This document shows, piece by piece, positions 52,721 to 62,563 of a stretch of 64,000 bases of DNA (positions are counted from its first letter, which is position 1; each line of letters starts with the position of its first letter). The DNA comes from Kumtagia sp963839725 (lineage in GTDB: Bacteria > Pseudomonadota > Alphaproteobacteria > Rhizobiales > Rhizobiaceae): NCBI GenBank assembly GCA_963839725.1, contig CAWIWT010000007.1, positions 124,001 through 188,000 of the forward strand, written 5' to 3'. The notes under the pieces were generated by a model. It did not search any database. It saw nothing but the letters and a program-made list of their open reading frames with translations, and was not told the DNA's origin. Position numbers and translations under genes: made by a program.

Positions 52721-54190
52721 TCAATTCTCTGCCTGTGGCGCCGCTTCACGAAGCATGCGGCCGACCAGGAACACCGCATCGACAAAAGTCGCGCTCTTGA
52801 TCCAACCGTTTTCGACCCAACGCCCTTCCGTGTCGGCCGTATCGACAAGTTCGCGAGCTCTGGATTCGAGCTGATCCTCGGGCAGGTCGTCCATTGGTGA
52901 TGTCCAGAGGGGCCGCCCGACCGCCTGTTTGTCAGCCGCGTCGAGATAGGCCAAGGCGACAGGGATATCCGCCTGGCTTTTCATGCTGTAGTGATCGAGC
53001 AGGTTGAACGGCTCGTAGGTCAGTTTCTCATCATTGTCGACATAGAGCGGGCGATTGGTCGCCAGTTCGTAGAAGCGGGCCCAATCCCCGTCGGGCAGGC
53101 GCACGGACTGCAGCCATTCGCCTGCATTCCGCGCGGCGGCGAGATACCGCTCATCCCCGGTTTGGTGGTAAAGTTCGACAAGGCACGTTATGGCCCCACC
53201 GGTTTCGCGCGAGGCCACCGCCGGCGGCTCGAATGATCGGCCCCAAACCGGCTGCATCTTGATATCGTATGTCTGCGCCCAGCCGGGCTGCGGCGAGGGT
53301 AGTTGCGCATCGAGCAGGAAGTCGCCGGCGCGCCGGGCGATCTTCAGGAATTTTTCGTTGTCATAGGCATCTGCGGCCGCGATGTAGAGGTGCACCACGT
53401 CGCGCAATGCGTTGTCGTTCAGGATATAGTACGGACCGCCTTCGGGCTTGACCCATTTTCGCGACCAGTCCGCGGGAAGGCTCGCTTTCAGGTCCGTCGG
53501 CAGATCCTTCGGGTTGCGCTTGTCGAAAAATACCGGCCAGGAACCGTTCGGAAACTGCTGGGCCGAAAGCCGCTTGAATCCGTAGTCTATGACATCTCGA
53601 ACGGCCTCGTCTTTCCCTTGTTCGACCTGATCCAGCCAGACGAGAAACCTCATGGCGGCCTGCGTCGTGTCGTCGTCAAGGACAGTCCTGTTCTTGGCCT
53701 TATTGTCATCGATTTTGGCGCAGCTCTCGGGTGTCGCTCCGTTTGCGCGATAACACCAGCTTGCCTGTGCGACCTTGTCCGTATCCATGCTGTAGTACCA
53801 TCCGCCGGACAGCAGCTGGGTTTTCATCAGCGCTCGCGCAACCGCTTTTGCCGAGTCCAGCCAGTAAGTCTCGCCGGTTATCTCGTAGAGCCGCAGAAAT
53901 GCTGCCCCCACGGCGGGTGTGCCTGGAGGCTGCACCCATCCCGTGGTTGCCCCGGTAGTTCCTTCGCCTTTACGGACATCGAGATCAGCGGAATAGGCCC
54001 ACACAAAGGCGCCATCCACGGACAATGTCGAAGCAAAATATCTTCCCGCGTGTTCGATTGCGGCGCGGGCGCTGTCGGCAAGTTGCTGGTCCAGCGCATA
54101 GGCGGGCTTTGCCAGACAAAAACTGCCGGCCAATGTGGTATGGATCAGTGCCAGCGCAAGCCGCCTGCGCCACTCGAACCGTACGGACAC
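52721..54190 (-). CDS. secreted PL10-like pectate lyase family protein
   Basis: This 489-aa protein has an N-terminal signal (LALALIHTTLAGSFCLAKPAYA) and an alpha/alpha-toroid rich in Trp/Tyr. Repeats include LRLYEITGETYWLDSAKAVA and LVELYHQTGDERYLAAARNA. The region WGRSFEPPAVASRETGGA resembles PL10 active-site segments, hence a polysaccharide lyase is proposed. The start is GTG 54190, 2 bp after the WbpM-like gene. It probably trims or edits the exported polysaccharide in the periplasm. The catalytic residues are not confirmed. Confidence 0.7.
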   Translation of the reverse strand: MSVRFEWRRRLALALIHTTLAGSFCLAKPAYALDQQLADSARAAIEHAGRYFASTLSVDGAFVWAYSADLDVRKGEGTTGATTGWVQPPGTPAVGAAFLRLYEITGETYWLDSAKAVARALMKTQLLSGGWYYSMDTDKVAQASWCYRANGATPESCAKIDDNKAKNRTVLDDDTTQAAMRFLVWLDQVEQGKDEAVRDVIDYGFKRLSAQQFPNGSWPVFFDKRNPKDLPTDLKASLPADWSRKWVKPEGGPYYILNDNALRDVVHLYIAAADAYDNEKFLKIARRAGDFLLDAQLPSPQPGWAQTYDIKMQPVWGRSFEPPAVASRETGGAITCLVELYHQTGDERYLAAARNAGEWLQSVRLPDGDWARFYELATNRPLYVDNDEKLTYEPFNLLDHYSMKSQADIPVALAYLDAADKQAVGRPLWTSPMDDLPEDQLESRARELVDTADTEGRWVENGWIKSATFVDAVFLVGRMLREAAPQAEN

Positions 54191-54192
54191 GA

Positions 54193-56346
54193 CTAGTGTT
54201 GCCCAGATGCTCCGGCCGCGCGCAGCGCGGCCGCGATCTCGGCTTGCGTCGGTATCCTGGAACCTGCCGCTTCTTTCTCGGCCGGCGCCATCTTGCCCCT
54301 GTCCTTGAAGCGCGGCAGCAACGTACCCATCGTGTCGAACAGGCCGCCGGTATCGCCAGCGGATGCGAAGGCGCGCAGCCGATCGAACGTCTCGTAGAGC
54401 GTCGGCAGCGGGACCGGATTCGGCACGGCGCCGAAGACGCCCGGCACCGGGGGGGATACGCGCTTTTCGGTTTCGTCGAACAGTTCTTCGAACAGCTTTT
54501 CGCCCGGGCGGGTACCGACGATCTCGATCTTCACCTCCTGGTCAGGGGTGAAGCCTGCAAGCCGGATCATCCGCCGCGCGATCTCGACGATCTTAATCGG
54601 CTCGCCCATGTCGAGAACGAAAATCTCGCCGCTGCCGAGCTTCTTCTCGACCGCATAGGCCGATGCCTGCAGCGTTAGTTCCACCGCCTCGCGGATGGTC
54701 ATGAAGTACCGCTTCATCTCGGGATGCGTGACGGTCAGCGGGCCACCCCTTGAGAGCTGACGCTTGAACAGCGGGATGAGCGAGCCGCTCGAGCCGAGCA
54801 CGTTTCCGAAACGCACGGTGACGAAGCGAGGCGATCCGGGGATCTTCTCTCCCTCCAGATCGAGCGACTGGCAGAACAGTTCCGCGAGCCGTTTCGTCGC
54901 GCCCATGACATTCGGCGCGTTCACCACCTTGTCAGTGGAAATCTGCACCATGCCGAGAGCGCCCCAGCGCTTCACGGCTTCCGCGACGTTCATCGTGCCG
55001 CAGACATTGGTCAGCACGCCTTCGCATGGGTTCAGCTCGACCATCGGCACATGCTTGAGCGCGGCAGCGTGGAAGACGAGTTCCGGCTTGTGACGTGCAA
55101 ATATCTCATCGAGCCGATGAGCATCACGCACGTCGCACAGATGCGCTGCCCGCGAAACGCCGGCAAAACTTTCAGCAAGATCGAGATCGATCGAATAGAG
55201 GTTGAACTCCGAGTTGTCGAGCACGACCAGTTGTGAAGGTCCGAGCGCGGCGACCTGACGGGTCAACTCGCTGCCGATCGAGCCGCCGGCGCCGGTAACC
55301 ACAACGCGTCGATCGCGAATGAAGCGCTGTAGCGCGCCGATGTCCAGCGCCGCCTGGGGACGCTCAAGAAGATCGGTTAGTTCTATAGGGCGAAGTTCGA
55401 ACGCATTGGCGCTGCGGGTGTTGCGCAGTTCGGTCGCTGGGTTCAACCTCGACACTGCCATGCCCATCTTGTCGGCCATTTCAATCAGGTGTTCGGCTAT
55501 CGCACTTTCGAAAGCTGAAGGCGGTGCGGTGAAAATGAGATGCCGCGGCTTCTGCCCACGCACCGCCAACTCGGTTACCACCGCCTCAAAATCCTCGATC
55601 GTACCCAGCACGGGTACGCCGCGCAGCATCGCGCCGATTTCGGCGGACGAACTGTCGAGGAAGCCGACGGGCGAATAGGTGGAAGTGCTGTCGCGCTGCA
55701 GCGCGCGAAGATAGTGATCAGCTTCCTGGCCAGTTCCTACCAGAAGCACCGGTACCCGCGATCCGAGGTCGGCCAGTGTCCGTCTTGCTGTTGGTATGAG
55801 CGTCCGCAAGTCCTCCTGGCGGAATGTCAGGCGAACGGCAGCCAGCAGCGACGTCAGCGTCATGATCTCGATTGCAATGATCGCGTGCGGAATAATCGTC
55901 AGACCGGACGAAAGAAAGACGCAAGTGGTTAGGATCAAAGACGCGATCAGGATGGCTTGGAACAGCGCGACATAGTCGACGATGGATGCGTATTTCCATT
56001 TGCGCTTGTAGAGCCCGGCGGCCGGGAACGTCACTGCGCATATGGCCACAAAAATTGCCGTAAAGAGAGCGAGCAGGTTAACCCTCATGGGGTTGGAGAG
56101 GATCTCCAATGGCCCCAGCCGAAGAATCGCCGCGAGCACCAAAGCGAAGGCGCTGAACGCGAGATCAACTGCATACAGGCGCTTGTTGCGCAAGGTGGAC
56201 GTCACCGCCGACGTCACGCGCGACCGGAACCCGCGAGAGAGAAAGCGAATACCGCGCGCGCCGGCAAGTGTACCGGAATCCAGTTCCTTGCTGGCGGCGA
56301 CAGCTTTTGGCTTGGCCCATTTCGGCGTCAGGTTTTCATCTGTCAT
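54193..56346 (-). CDS. membrane nucleotide-sugar 4,6-dehydratase/epimerase (WbpM/FlaA1/CapD type)
   Basis: This 717-aa protein has four N-terminal membrane helices (about 58-165), a CoA-binding-like Rossmann module (VPVLLVGTGQEADHYLRAL) and an SDR catalytic domain. The SDR domain has NAD motif VTGAGGSIGSELTRQV and ISTDKVVNAPNVMGATKR, where Met replaces the usual Tyr, as in the SMK triad of WbpM. It converts UDP-GlcNAc-type precursors to keto sugars for N-acetylated deoxy-sugar synthesis. Its own upstream gap of about 300 bp probably holds the promoter of the operon wbpM-PL10-cysD-cysNC-cysQ. Confidence 0.93.
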   Translation of the reverse strand: MTDENLTPKWAKPKAVAASKELDSGTLAGARGIRFLSRGFRSRVTSAVTSTLRNKRLYAVDLAFSAFALVLAAILRLGPLEILSNPMRVNLLALFTAIFVAICAVTFPAAGLYKRKWKYASIVDYVALFQAILIASLILTTCVFLSSGLTIIPHAIIAIEIMTLTSLLAAVRLTFRQEDLRTLIPTARRTLADLGSRVPVLLVGTGQEADHYLRALQRDSTSTYSPVGFLDSSSAEIGAMLRGVPVLGTIEDFEAVVTELAVRGQKPRHLIFTAPPSAFESAIAEHLIEMADKMGMAVSRLNPATELRNTRSANAFELRPIELTDLLERPQAALDIGALQRFIRDRRVVVTGAGGSIGSELTRQVAALGPSQLVVLDNSEFNLYSIDLDLAESFAGVSRAAHLCDVRDAHRLDEIFARHKPELVFHAAALKHVPMVELNPCEGVLTNVCGTMNVAEAVKRWGALGMVQISTDKVVNAPNVMGATKRLAELFCQSLDLEGEKIPGSPRFVTVRFGNVLGSSGSLIPLFKRQLSRGGPLTVTHPEMKRYFMTIREAVELTLQASAYAVEKKLGSGEIFVLDMGEPIKIVEIARRMIRLAGFTPDQEVKIEIVGTRPGEKLFEELFDETEKRVSPPVPGVFGAVPNPVPLPTLYETFDRLRAFASAGDTGGLFDTMGTLLPRFKDRGKMAPAEKEAAGSRIPTQAEIAAALRAAGASGQH

Positions 56347-56649
56347 AGTAAACTGCCAATGCTGTCTCTGCTGCTGAGCGCAGCATGATTAGTCACAACC
56401 GCGACCCAGCGGGCGCCTGTTTTTTGTGATGCCGGCCCGTGAAAACGCCTTTGCGTCGATCCTGATTAGCTCACTGCATAATCGGGGAAGCGCCGTCGAA
56501 TCTGCACGTCAGGCAAAGCCCTCGGGGGCTTAGGACGATGCGAAACATCAATCAAAACCGGCGCTTGGAGAGGTAGCTATTCCGTGGAGCGCAGGACCGT
56601 GCCGGTCTGGCGCGTTTCGAACATCCTGGCCGACCATTCCACTGATTCG

Positions 56650-57858
56650 CTACGACTGAAGCGCCAGCACCTTGCGGTGGCGCGGCGACTGCAGGAGTTC
56701 CCTGTAGATGCCATTCAGCTTGCTGACGTGCCGCTCGAGCCCGTACGATGCCAAGGCTTGCGCGCGGGCGGTTTCGACGATCTTCCTCCTGCAGGTTTCG
56801 TCGGTCAGAAGCCTGTAAACGGGGTCTACGAACGTGTCTGGCTGATCGGCTTGTACCAGAAAGCCATTCACGCCATCCTCGATGGCCTCGCTGTTGCCGC
56901 CATGATTAGTCGCGACGACCGGCGTTCCCAGGAACATAGCCTCGATCAGGGTGCGCCCGAACGGCTCGCGAACGGCTGGAACCAGCAAAATGTCGACTGC
57001 TCGCATCCACGTTTCCACCGGACTGCGGAAACCCATCAGGCGGATGCGCTCGGCAATGCCCAATTCTTCGGCGCGGCGCATCGTTGACTTGTCCAGGTCT
57101 GGAGATTCGCTTCCCGGAACACCGAAGATCAAGCCCATCACCGGGATTTCAGGATGGCGCTCGATAAAGGCCGCGACCGCATCAACGAACCCCAAAGGCC
57201 TTTTGCGGTCAATCAGCAGGCCGAAATAGGAAAGGAACTGGGTGTCTTTCGAACAACCGAGCGCTTCGATGAGCATCGCACGCGCAGCCACCCTATCTCC
57301 CTCCGGAGGCTGGTCGAAGGGACTGTGCACAACGGAAAGCTTGTGTTCGATGTTCAGTAGCGGTCTGCGCGGCTTGGAGAAATGCGACACGGTGACGATA
57401 TGGCCCGCGACCAGCGGGGCCAGTATGTTGACGCCCAGCGCGTCTGGGTCGCCCCGGTGATGCCAAATCTGGTGCGAGCCGGCGATGCGTGCCGGTAGCG
57501 CCCACGCTAGATGCATACGACCATCATTGGTGTGAACCAAATCGACCGCGTTCTGCTTCAGGAAGCTCGAAAGCGGATTTGCGACGCCGATCAGATATCG
57601 CGCCACCTTGAGCATGCTCACGATGGCTGGGGTTGTTGTTGAACTGCGTTTTGGAAGCGCGCCGGTCGGCGCTACGATGAAGGGAACGCCACGCTCCTTG
57701 AGATAGGCTCCCACGGGGCCTTCGGCGATGTGCAGGACGACGATTGGCTTCACCAGGCGCGGATCGAGCGCTTCGATCAGCTTCACTGCGGAAATATGGC
57801 TGCCGCCGATCTCATCACCAACGAAGGGGAAGCACACGACGATCGGCGCATTCGACAT
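56650..57858 (-). CDS. GT4-type glycosyltransferase
   Basis: This 402-aa GT-B enzyme has N-terminal VVCFPFVGDEIGGSHISAVK, DLVHTNDGRMHLAWALPARI, the donor-domain FLSYFGLLIDRKRPLGFVDA and the C-terminal EX7E-type EPFGRTLIEAMFLGTPVVA. It is probably one of the transferases that assemble the repeat unit of the surface polysaccharide. The start was set at ATG 57858, which gives the conserved N-terminal strand. The 300 bp between it and the dehydratase gene is non-coding. Confidence 0.9.
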   Translation of the reverse strand: MSNAPIVVCFPFVGDEIGGSHISAVKLIEALDPRLVKPIVVLHIAEGPVGAYLKERGVPFIVAPTGALPKRSSTTTPAIVSMLKVARYLIGVANPLSSFLKQNAVDLVHTNDGRMHLAWALPARIAGSHQIWHHRGDPDALGVNILAPLVAGHIVTVSHFSKPRRPLLNIEHKLSVVHSPFDQPPEGDRVAARAMLIEALGCSKDTQFLSYFGLLIDRKRPLGFVDAVAAFIERHPEIPVMGLIFGVPGSESPDLDKSTMRRAEELGIAERIRLMGFRSPVETWMRAVDILLVPAVREPFGRTLIEAMFLGTPVVATNHGGNSEAIEDGVNGFLVQADQPDTFVDPVYRLLTDETCRRKIVETARAQALASYGLERHVSKLNGIYRELLQSPRHRKVLALQS

Positions 57859-58016
57859 TGCAATCGCCCCAGGGACCAATCCGGCGCTCAGCCGGGCGTA
57901 ATTGCAATACCCCTCGCGACTGCGCAATGGAGCTTTGGTTTGGTCGCCTTCACGTCAGGAATATCGGCACTGCAAATGCCCCGAGCGATGGGCGGATTAG
58001 GTGAGGCGGCCGCTAG

Positions 58017-59408
58017 CTAGCCGAGAAGATCGGTGTCGGACTGTTCTGGCGGCGAGGCCTTTTTGGGGTCCTCATGCACCGAACTGCGATAAATCTTCAT
58101 GAAGCCGAGGAGCCAAAAGGAGCCCATCACCACATTCGCGACGTTTGCTCCCATGGGCCCCACTATCGGGATGGCGACAAGAGCCGTTGCGTAGAAGGCG
58201 ATTGTGGATGCGAAGACCACTTTCAGAACGGAAGTCTGCTTTCCCATGGCAAGCAGCGCCGTTCTTATCGCGCTGCCGCTTAGCATGACCGCCACAGCGA
58301 TCATTTGAACGATCACCAACGGCCCTGCGGCCTGAAAATCGGGTCCGACTGTCCAATACAATGCCGGGCCGATGAACGCCCAGGTCGCGAGGACCACGGC
58401 GAGGCCAAACGCGGCAAGCATGATCTCGGTTTGCATAACCGTCCGTCGGAACGCAGCGACGACGCCTTGCGCCCACAGGCGCGCGACATCCGGATAAAGA
58501 ACAGCCTGAACCTGTACGCCGATCTGCAAAATGATGCGGCCCATCCGTTTTCCGATATGGTAGAGGCCCGCTCCAATCGGATCGGTGAGCGCGCCAACCA
58601 GAAGTGTATCGAGTTCGTTTGCGCTCGAGCGAATGGTCAGTTCTAGGTTGCTGCCGATGGTGAAGGCGAAAAGACCCTTGAAACGCTGCCGCACGCCTTT
58701 CAACGATGCGCCGAGAAGATTGTGCACGCCCTGGCGCCGTAACTCGAATAGGGCCAGTCCAAGCAGGACGAGGGCGCCGACAGCCTGGGAAACAGTCCAC
58801 GCGATCACGAAGTAGAGCAGTTGTCCGCCGACCAAAAGGCCGACAAGGCAGAGCACCAAGCGCACGGCGCCGCCAATCACCGATCCATAGGCAAGCAGGC
58901 GGAAGCGGCCGGCGAGCCGCATGATCGCGGTTGGCAAGCCGTTGATCTGGAACAACAGGACGCTGGAATAAATCAGCACATAGTTCAGCGCATCCCTGCT
59001 GATGCCGACAAGCGGACCAAACAGCAACGCCACGCCGATCGCCACGAAGTAGGCAACGATCGCCGCCGAAACATCGACCAGCAGACCGAATTTCATTAGC
59101 GATCGGTAGTCGTCCTTATGCTCGGCACCGTGCAGCTCCGCCCCGTACTTTATCAACGGCTGCCACGACTGGAACGCAACCAGTCGCTCGACGGCGCGCG
59201 TATAGCTGTAGATGAGCGCCAGGACGCCATAGTCCAACGGCCCCAACGCGCGGGCCGTGATGACAAAGCTCAACATCCCGACGAATGAGCCAAACAGGTT
59301 GCCGGTCAGCAGATGGCTGATGTTGACGAGGCGCGCGCGCAGCAACTCCTCTCTGCGCCAGAACCGCCGGGCACGCTTACCGAGTGTTTGGACGGGTGCT
59401 ACGAGCAC
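58017..59408 (-). CDS. Wzx-type polysaccharide flippase
   Basis: This protein of about 463 aa has 12-14 hydrophobic helices, beginning HLLTGNLFGSFVGMLSFVIT, ARALGPLDYGVLAL and on to NVVMGSFWLLGFMKIYRSS. This is the MATE/PST superfamily pattern of O-antigen and EPS flippases that move lipid-linked oligosaccharides across the inner membrane. There is no ATG. The GTG at 59408 with TGAGG 7 nt upstream is preferred; a TTG at 59483 would add 25 residues. No Wzy-type polymerase is seen in the window. Confidence 0.87.
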   Translation of the reverse strand: MLVAPVQTLGKRARRFWRREELLRARLVNISHLLTGNLFGSFVGMLSFVITARALGPLDYGVLALIYSYTRAVERLVAFQSWQPLIKYGAELHGAEHKDDYRSLMKFGLLVDVSAAIVAYFVAIGVALLFGPLVGISRDALNYVLIYSSVLLFQINGLPTAIMRLAGRFRLLAYGSVIGGAVRLVLCLVGLLVGGQLLYFVIAWTVSQAVGALVLLGLALFELRRQGVHNLLGASLKGVRQRFKGLFAFTIGSNLELTIRSSANELDTLLVGALTDPIGAGLYHIGKRMGRIILQIGVQVQAVLYPDVARLWAQGVVAAFRRTVMQTEIMLAAFGLAVVLATWAFIGPALYWTVGPDFQAAGPLVIVQMIAVAVMLSGSAIRTALLAMGKQTSVLKVVFASTIAFYATALVAIPIVGPMGANVANVVMGSFWLLGFMKIYRSSVHEDPKKASPPEQSDTDLLG

Positions 59409-59579
59409 GCTGCGAGCCTCATTTGGCGACCTCGGTGTTCTAGGAACTCCTATCCTGCATTCTATGTCACGCAACGGTGACAACTGACGTAGTGCCGCGC
59501 GCCAGGTGATCGAAGAAAAAACCTGACAGCTGCCAGTTCAAATGGACAGCGGCCTTCGTCTCACCAACCGTTCGCCACC

Positions 59580-60317
59580 CTAGCGCTGTATGAATGCCTC
59601 ACCGCGACTAGGGATGCCGGGCAATGCAAACCCAGACGATTGAAGCTCTTTCAGGCAGCCATCGAGTTCATCGAATGTAGCGATTCTCCGGTCCGGCTCG
59701 TGGAGCCGGTCCGTGGTCTTGACAAGATGTACCCGTTCGGGCCGTTGGATCTGTATGGTCGACCAGCCGCGGGCGCGCGGTGTCACGAAGTCCTTGAGCT
59801 GGTTGTCGGCGATATAGACGAGCGGCATGGACGATGCCGCAGCCCATTTCTCGACAAGTTCGAAACCAAGTGGATGAGGCTTGCCAAAGCCCTTCCCGAG
59901 AGCGTCTGTGCAGACTATGAAGTCGAGGATCTTGTCGAGACCGAGCGCTCGGATCTTCGCTTGCTGTGTGCCGCACGGACCATCGGTAATCAACGCGGTC
60001 ATGGCGCCTTTGCCCAGCCCGGCGAGGTATCGGCCGGCGTCCGGTGCCAGAAGTATGGATGGCTCATGCGTGCGGTAGATATCGACCAGCAGTTCCACCA
60101 TTGCGGCGTCGGGCTCGCGTCCCATCGATTGAAGAGCCTGGTCGAATATGCGCGCACGGTCGCCTGCTTCGAAAATTCTCCAACAGGTTTCGGCAAATCC
60201 GCCAATGCCCAGTTCCTGCTGGAGCCAATCGCCTGCGGCTGCAAAGCCGCTTCGAGCAAAGTCCCGCTCAAGGTAGAGTGTGTCGTCAAGGTCGAAAACC
60301 AGCGCAATCGGCACCAT
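59580..60317 (-). CDS. HAD-superfamily hydrolase
   Basis: This 245-aa protein has HAD motif I IALVFDLDDTLYLERD at the N-terminus, motif II in MTALITDGPC, and a Lys/Asp region (GKGFGKPHPLGFELV and LVYIADNQLKDF). It is probably a sugar-phosphate or related phosphatase serving the glycan pathway. GGAGG lies 7 nt before ATG 60317, 13 bp after the ATP-grasp gene, so they are co-transcribed. The substrate is unknown. Confidence 0.87.
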   Translation of the reverse strand: MVPIALVFDLDDTLYLERDFARSGFAAAGDWLQQELGIGGFAETCWRIFEAGDRARIFDQALQSMGREPDAAMVELLVDIYRTHEPSILLAPDAGRYLAGLGKGAMTALITDGPCGTQQAKIRALGLDKILDFIVCTDALGKGFGKPHPLGFELVEKWAAASSMPLVYIADNQLKDFVTPRARGWSTIQIQRPERVHLVKTTDRLHEPDRRIATFDELDGCLKELQSSGFALPGIPSRGEAFIQR

Positions 60318-60330
60318 GGTCAAGCCTCCA

Positions 60331-61311
60331 TCAGCCGGCGAACGTTGCCGCATCGTAGCGCAGCATCAGCGCGCCTGAACGCCAGTCGTCGTGTGCCGTC
60401 GACGGCAGTCCGACGACTTCTTCCAGCAACCAGCGCGCATATTGTGCGCCGGCGAAATGTGCGAGCGGATAGCCGCCGCCGAATCGAGCGTTTATTTCGA
60501 ACACGCGTGGGCCGGCCTGCTCGTCCATGATCAGCTGAAAGCACATGACACCGCGGGCATCAGGCAGTGCGCGGGCAACGCCTTCGGCCAAGTGTCGGAA
60601 GATCGGGTCCCGCTCGGTCCGTCCCTTTTCGACTTCGCCGGCGCGAATGCGCAGGCGCTGGTGAGCAACGGCACTGCGCAGCACGCCGCGTTCGTCGATG
60701 AACATGTTGACGGTGTACTCCGACCCGACCAGCAATTGCTGCAGCATCATCGGCTCGTCCGGCGACGAGGGCAGGTCGGCGAGGCTGCTGACAATCCTGA
60801 TCCCCCGGCTGGCGCTGCCTGCCGAAGGCTTCAGAAATACCGGCCAGGCGATCGGTGCGTCGCGCGCCGCGTCGAGCTTGATTGTCCACGGAACGGGAAC
60901 CCCGGCCGCGCCCAGTACATCTGCTGTCCTGACCTTGTCGCGAACGATGTCGATCACCGTAAGCGGGCTGACATGCACGCGTGTTCCAATCGCGGCAAAT
61001 CGATCGGCAGCCTCTGCGAGCGGCGCCAGTTCCGTGTCGATCGTCGGCACGACCAGATCGACGCCGGCGTTCCTGCAGATGTCAAGTACGTCGTCGATAA
61101 ATCCAGGACCGTCGCATCGCGATACCGCGAAAGCCCTGTCGGCGGTGTGGCAGGCGGCGCTCATCTCCGGGTCCAGGTCACAGGCAAGGACGGTGAGATC
61201 GATACCCGCCGCCTGTGCGGAACTGCGGAAGCATTCGATCAGTCCGACCCGCCGGCCAGCCGATGATATCAGTACCGTGGCACGCATTCCCTCGGCCTTC
61301 GCCTTAAGCAT
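60331..61311 (-). CDS. ATP-grasp ligase (carbamoyl-phosphate synthase-like)
   Basis: This 326-aa protein has an N-terminal Rossmann-like pre-ATP-grasp region (TVLISSAGRRVGLIECFRSS) and ATP-grasp core segments VFLKPSAGSASRGIRIVSS, PMMLQQLLVGSEYTVNMFID and the metal-site RVFEINARFGGGYPLAHFAG. Such enzymes form amide or ester bonds on a carboxylate with ATP. Next to DegT and HAD genes it may add an amino acid or similar group to a sugar (inference). Its ATG overlaps the DegT stop by 8 bp; ATG 61287 is an alternative start. Confidence 0.88.
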   Translation of the reverse strand: MLKAKAEGMRATVLISSAGRRVGLIECFRSSAQAAGIDLTVLACDLDPEMSAACHTADRAFAVSRCDGPGFIDDVLDICRNAGVDLVVPTIDTELAPLAEAADRFAAIGTRVHVSPLTVIDIVRDKVRTADVLGAAGVPVPWTIKLDAARDAPIAWPVFLKPSAGSASRGIRIVSSLADLPSSPDEPMMLQQLLVGSEYTVNMFIDERGVLRSAVAHQRLRIRAGEVEKGRTERDPIFRHLAEGVARALPDARGVMCFQLIMDEQAGPRVFEINARFGGGYPLAHFAGAQYARWLLEEVVGLPSTAHDDWRSGALMLRYDAATFAG

Positions 61312-62545
61312 TCACAGCCCATGCCGCGTTTTCACCGATATGCTCTGCAGTAGCCTGATTCATGACATGGGTGACGGCATCAGCTACGCGGCGCATGGAA
61401 ACACCGTCCTGACAGGGATCGACCAGGAACATCAGGCTGGTTTCGCCAAGCAACTTTGCGTTCGGCAAGGGTCGTGGCGGGACGAAACCCGCATCAACAA
61501 ACGCCTTTTCGCGGTAGATCTCGGGGCAGCTTCCCGAAAAGCACGACACCCCGGTCGCAGAAATCTCATTCAGGATGCGGTCGCGATCCCAGCCTTCCTT
61601 GAGCCGTTCGGGGCGAACGAACGTGTAGGCGCGATACCATGCATGGCGGATGTTCTTGGGTGGCTCCGGCGTCCGAAGTCCCGGAACGCCGCGAAGCGCA
61701 TCCATAAGCACCGCCGCGTTCTGCGTCCGCCTTTCGTGCCATTTCGGTAGACGCTGCAACTGCCGAAGGCCGATCGCGGCCTCGATCTCGATCATCCGAT
61801 AGTTGGAGCCGAAGCTGTCGGCCACCCAGCGGAAGCCTGGCGCGTGGATCTTGTTGGACAGTGAGGGATGCACCTTGCCGTGATCCTTGACGCTCCATGC
61901 CCGGCTGAAGATCGCGGTGTCGTCCATGGCAAGCAGTCCACCCTCGCCGCCGGTCGTGATGATCTTGTCCTGACAGAAGGAGAATGCAGCAATTTGCCCC
62001 AGTTGGCCTACCGGCCGGCCCTTGTACTCAGCGCCGTGTGCCTGTGCGCAATCCTCGATGACGATGAAGTTGCGTTCGCGCGCAAGGCGCATGATCGGGT
62101 CCATGTCCGCCGGCCATCCAGCCAGGTGGACGACGATGACTGCGCGGGTACGTGGCGTCAGCACCGCTTCGATCGATTCTGCCGTGATCGCCTGGCTGTC
62201 CGGATCGACGTCTGCGAACACCGGAACACCACCGGCCATTGGGACGCAGGACGCGGAAGCAACGAAGCTGCGCGGCGTGACGATGACCTCGTCGCCTGGT
62301 TTCAGCCCGATCGCATAGAGTGCGATGTCCAGCGCGACGGTGCCGTTCGCCAAGGCGATCGCATGCTTGCGGCCGAGCAGGGCTGCATAGGCTTCCTCGA
62401 AGTCGCGCACTTTCGTGCCGGTCCACACATTAACCTTGCCGGATCGAAGCACGTCGACAACGTCCTGGATCTGCTCCTCGTCGAACTGGGGCCAGGTGTA
62501 GGTCGTCAGCGATTTCCTGCTCCTGCTGTCATGCGTAATGTTCAT
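61304..62545 (-). CDS. DegT/DnrJ/EryC1/StrS aminotransferase
   Basis: This 413-aa PLP enzyme transfers an amino group from glutamate to a keto sugar nucleotide. It has LANGTVALDIALYAIGLKPG, EVIVTPRSFVASASCV, VIEDCAQAHGAEYKGRPVG, and the PLP-lysine in FSFCQDKIITTGGEGGLL. It is the natural consumer of the 4-keto sugar made by a WbpM-type dehydratase, which is encoded downstream. It is coupled by overlap to the ATP-grasp gene. Confidence 0.94.
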   Translation of the reverse strand: MNITHDSRSRKSLTTYTWPQFDEEQIQDVVDVLRSGKVNVWTGTKVRDFEEAYAALLGRKHAIALANGTVALDIALYAIGLKPGDEVIVTPRSFVASASCVPMAGGVPVFADVDPDSQAITAESIEAVLTPRTRAVIVVHLAGWPADMDPIMRLARERNFIVIEDCAQAHGAEYKGRPVGQLGQIAAFSFCQDKIITTGGEGGLLAMDDTAIFSRAWSVKDHGKVHPSLSNKIHAPGFRWVADSFGSNYRMIEIEAAIGLRQLQRLPKWHERRTQNAAVLMDALRGVPGLRTPEPPKNIRHAWYRAYTFVRPERLKEGWDRDRILNEISATGVSCFSGSCPEIYREKAFVDAGFVPPRPLPNAKLLGETSLMFLVDPCQDGVSMRRVADAVTHVMNQATAEHIGENAAWAVNA

Positions 62546-62563
62546 GACGTGTTCCCTCGTGGG

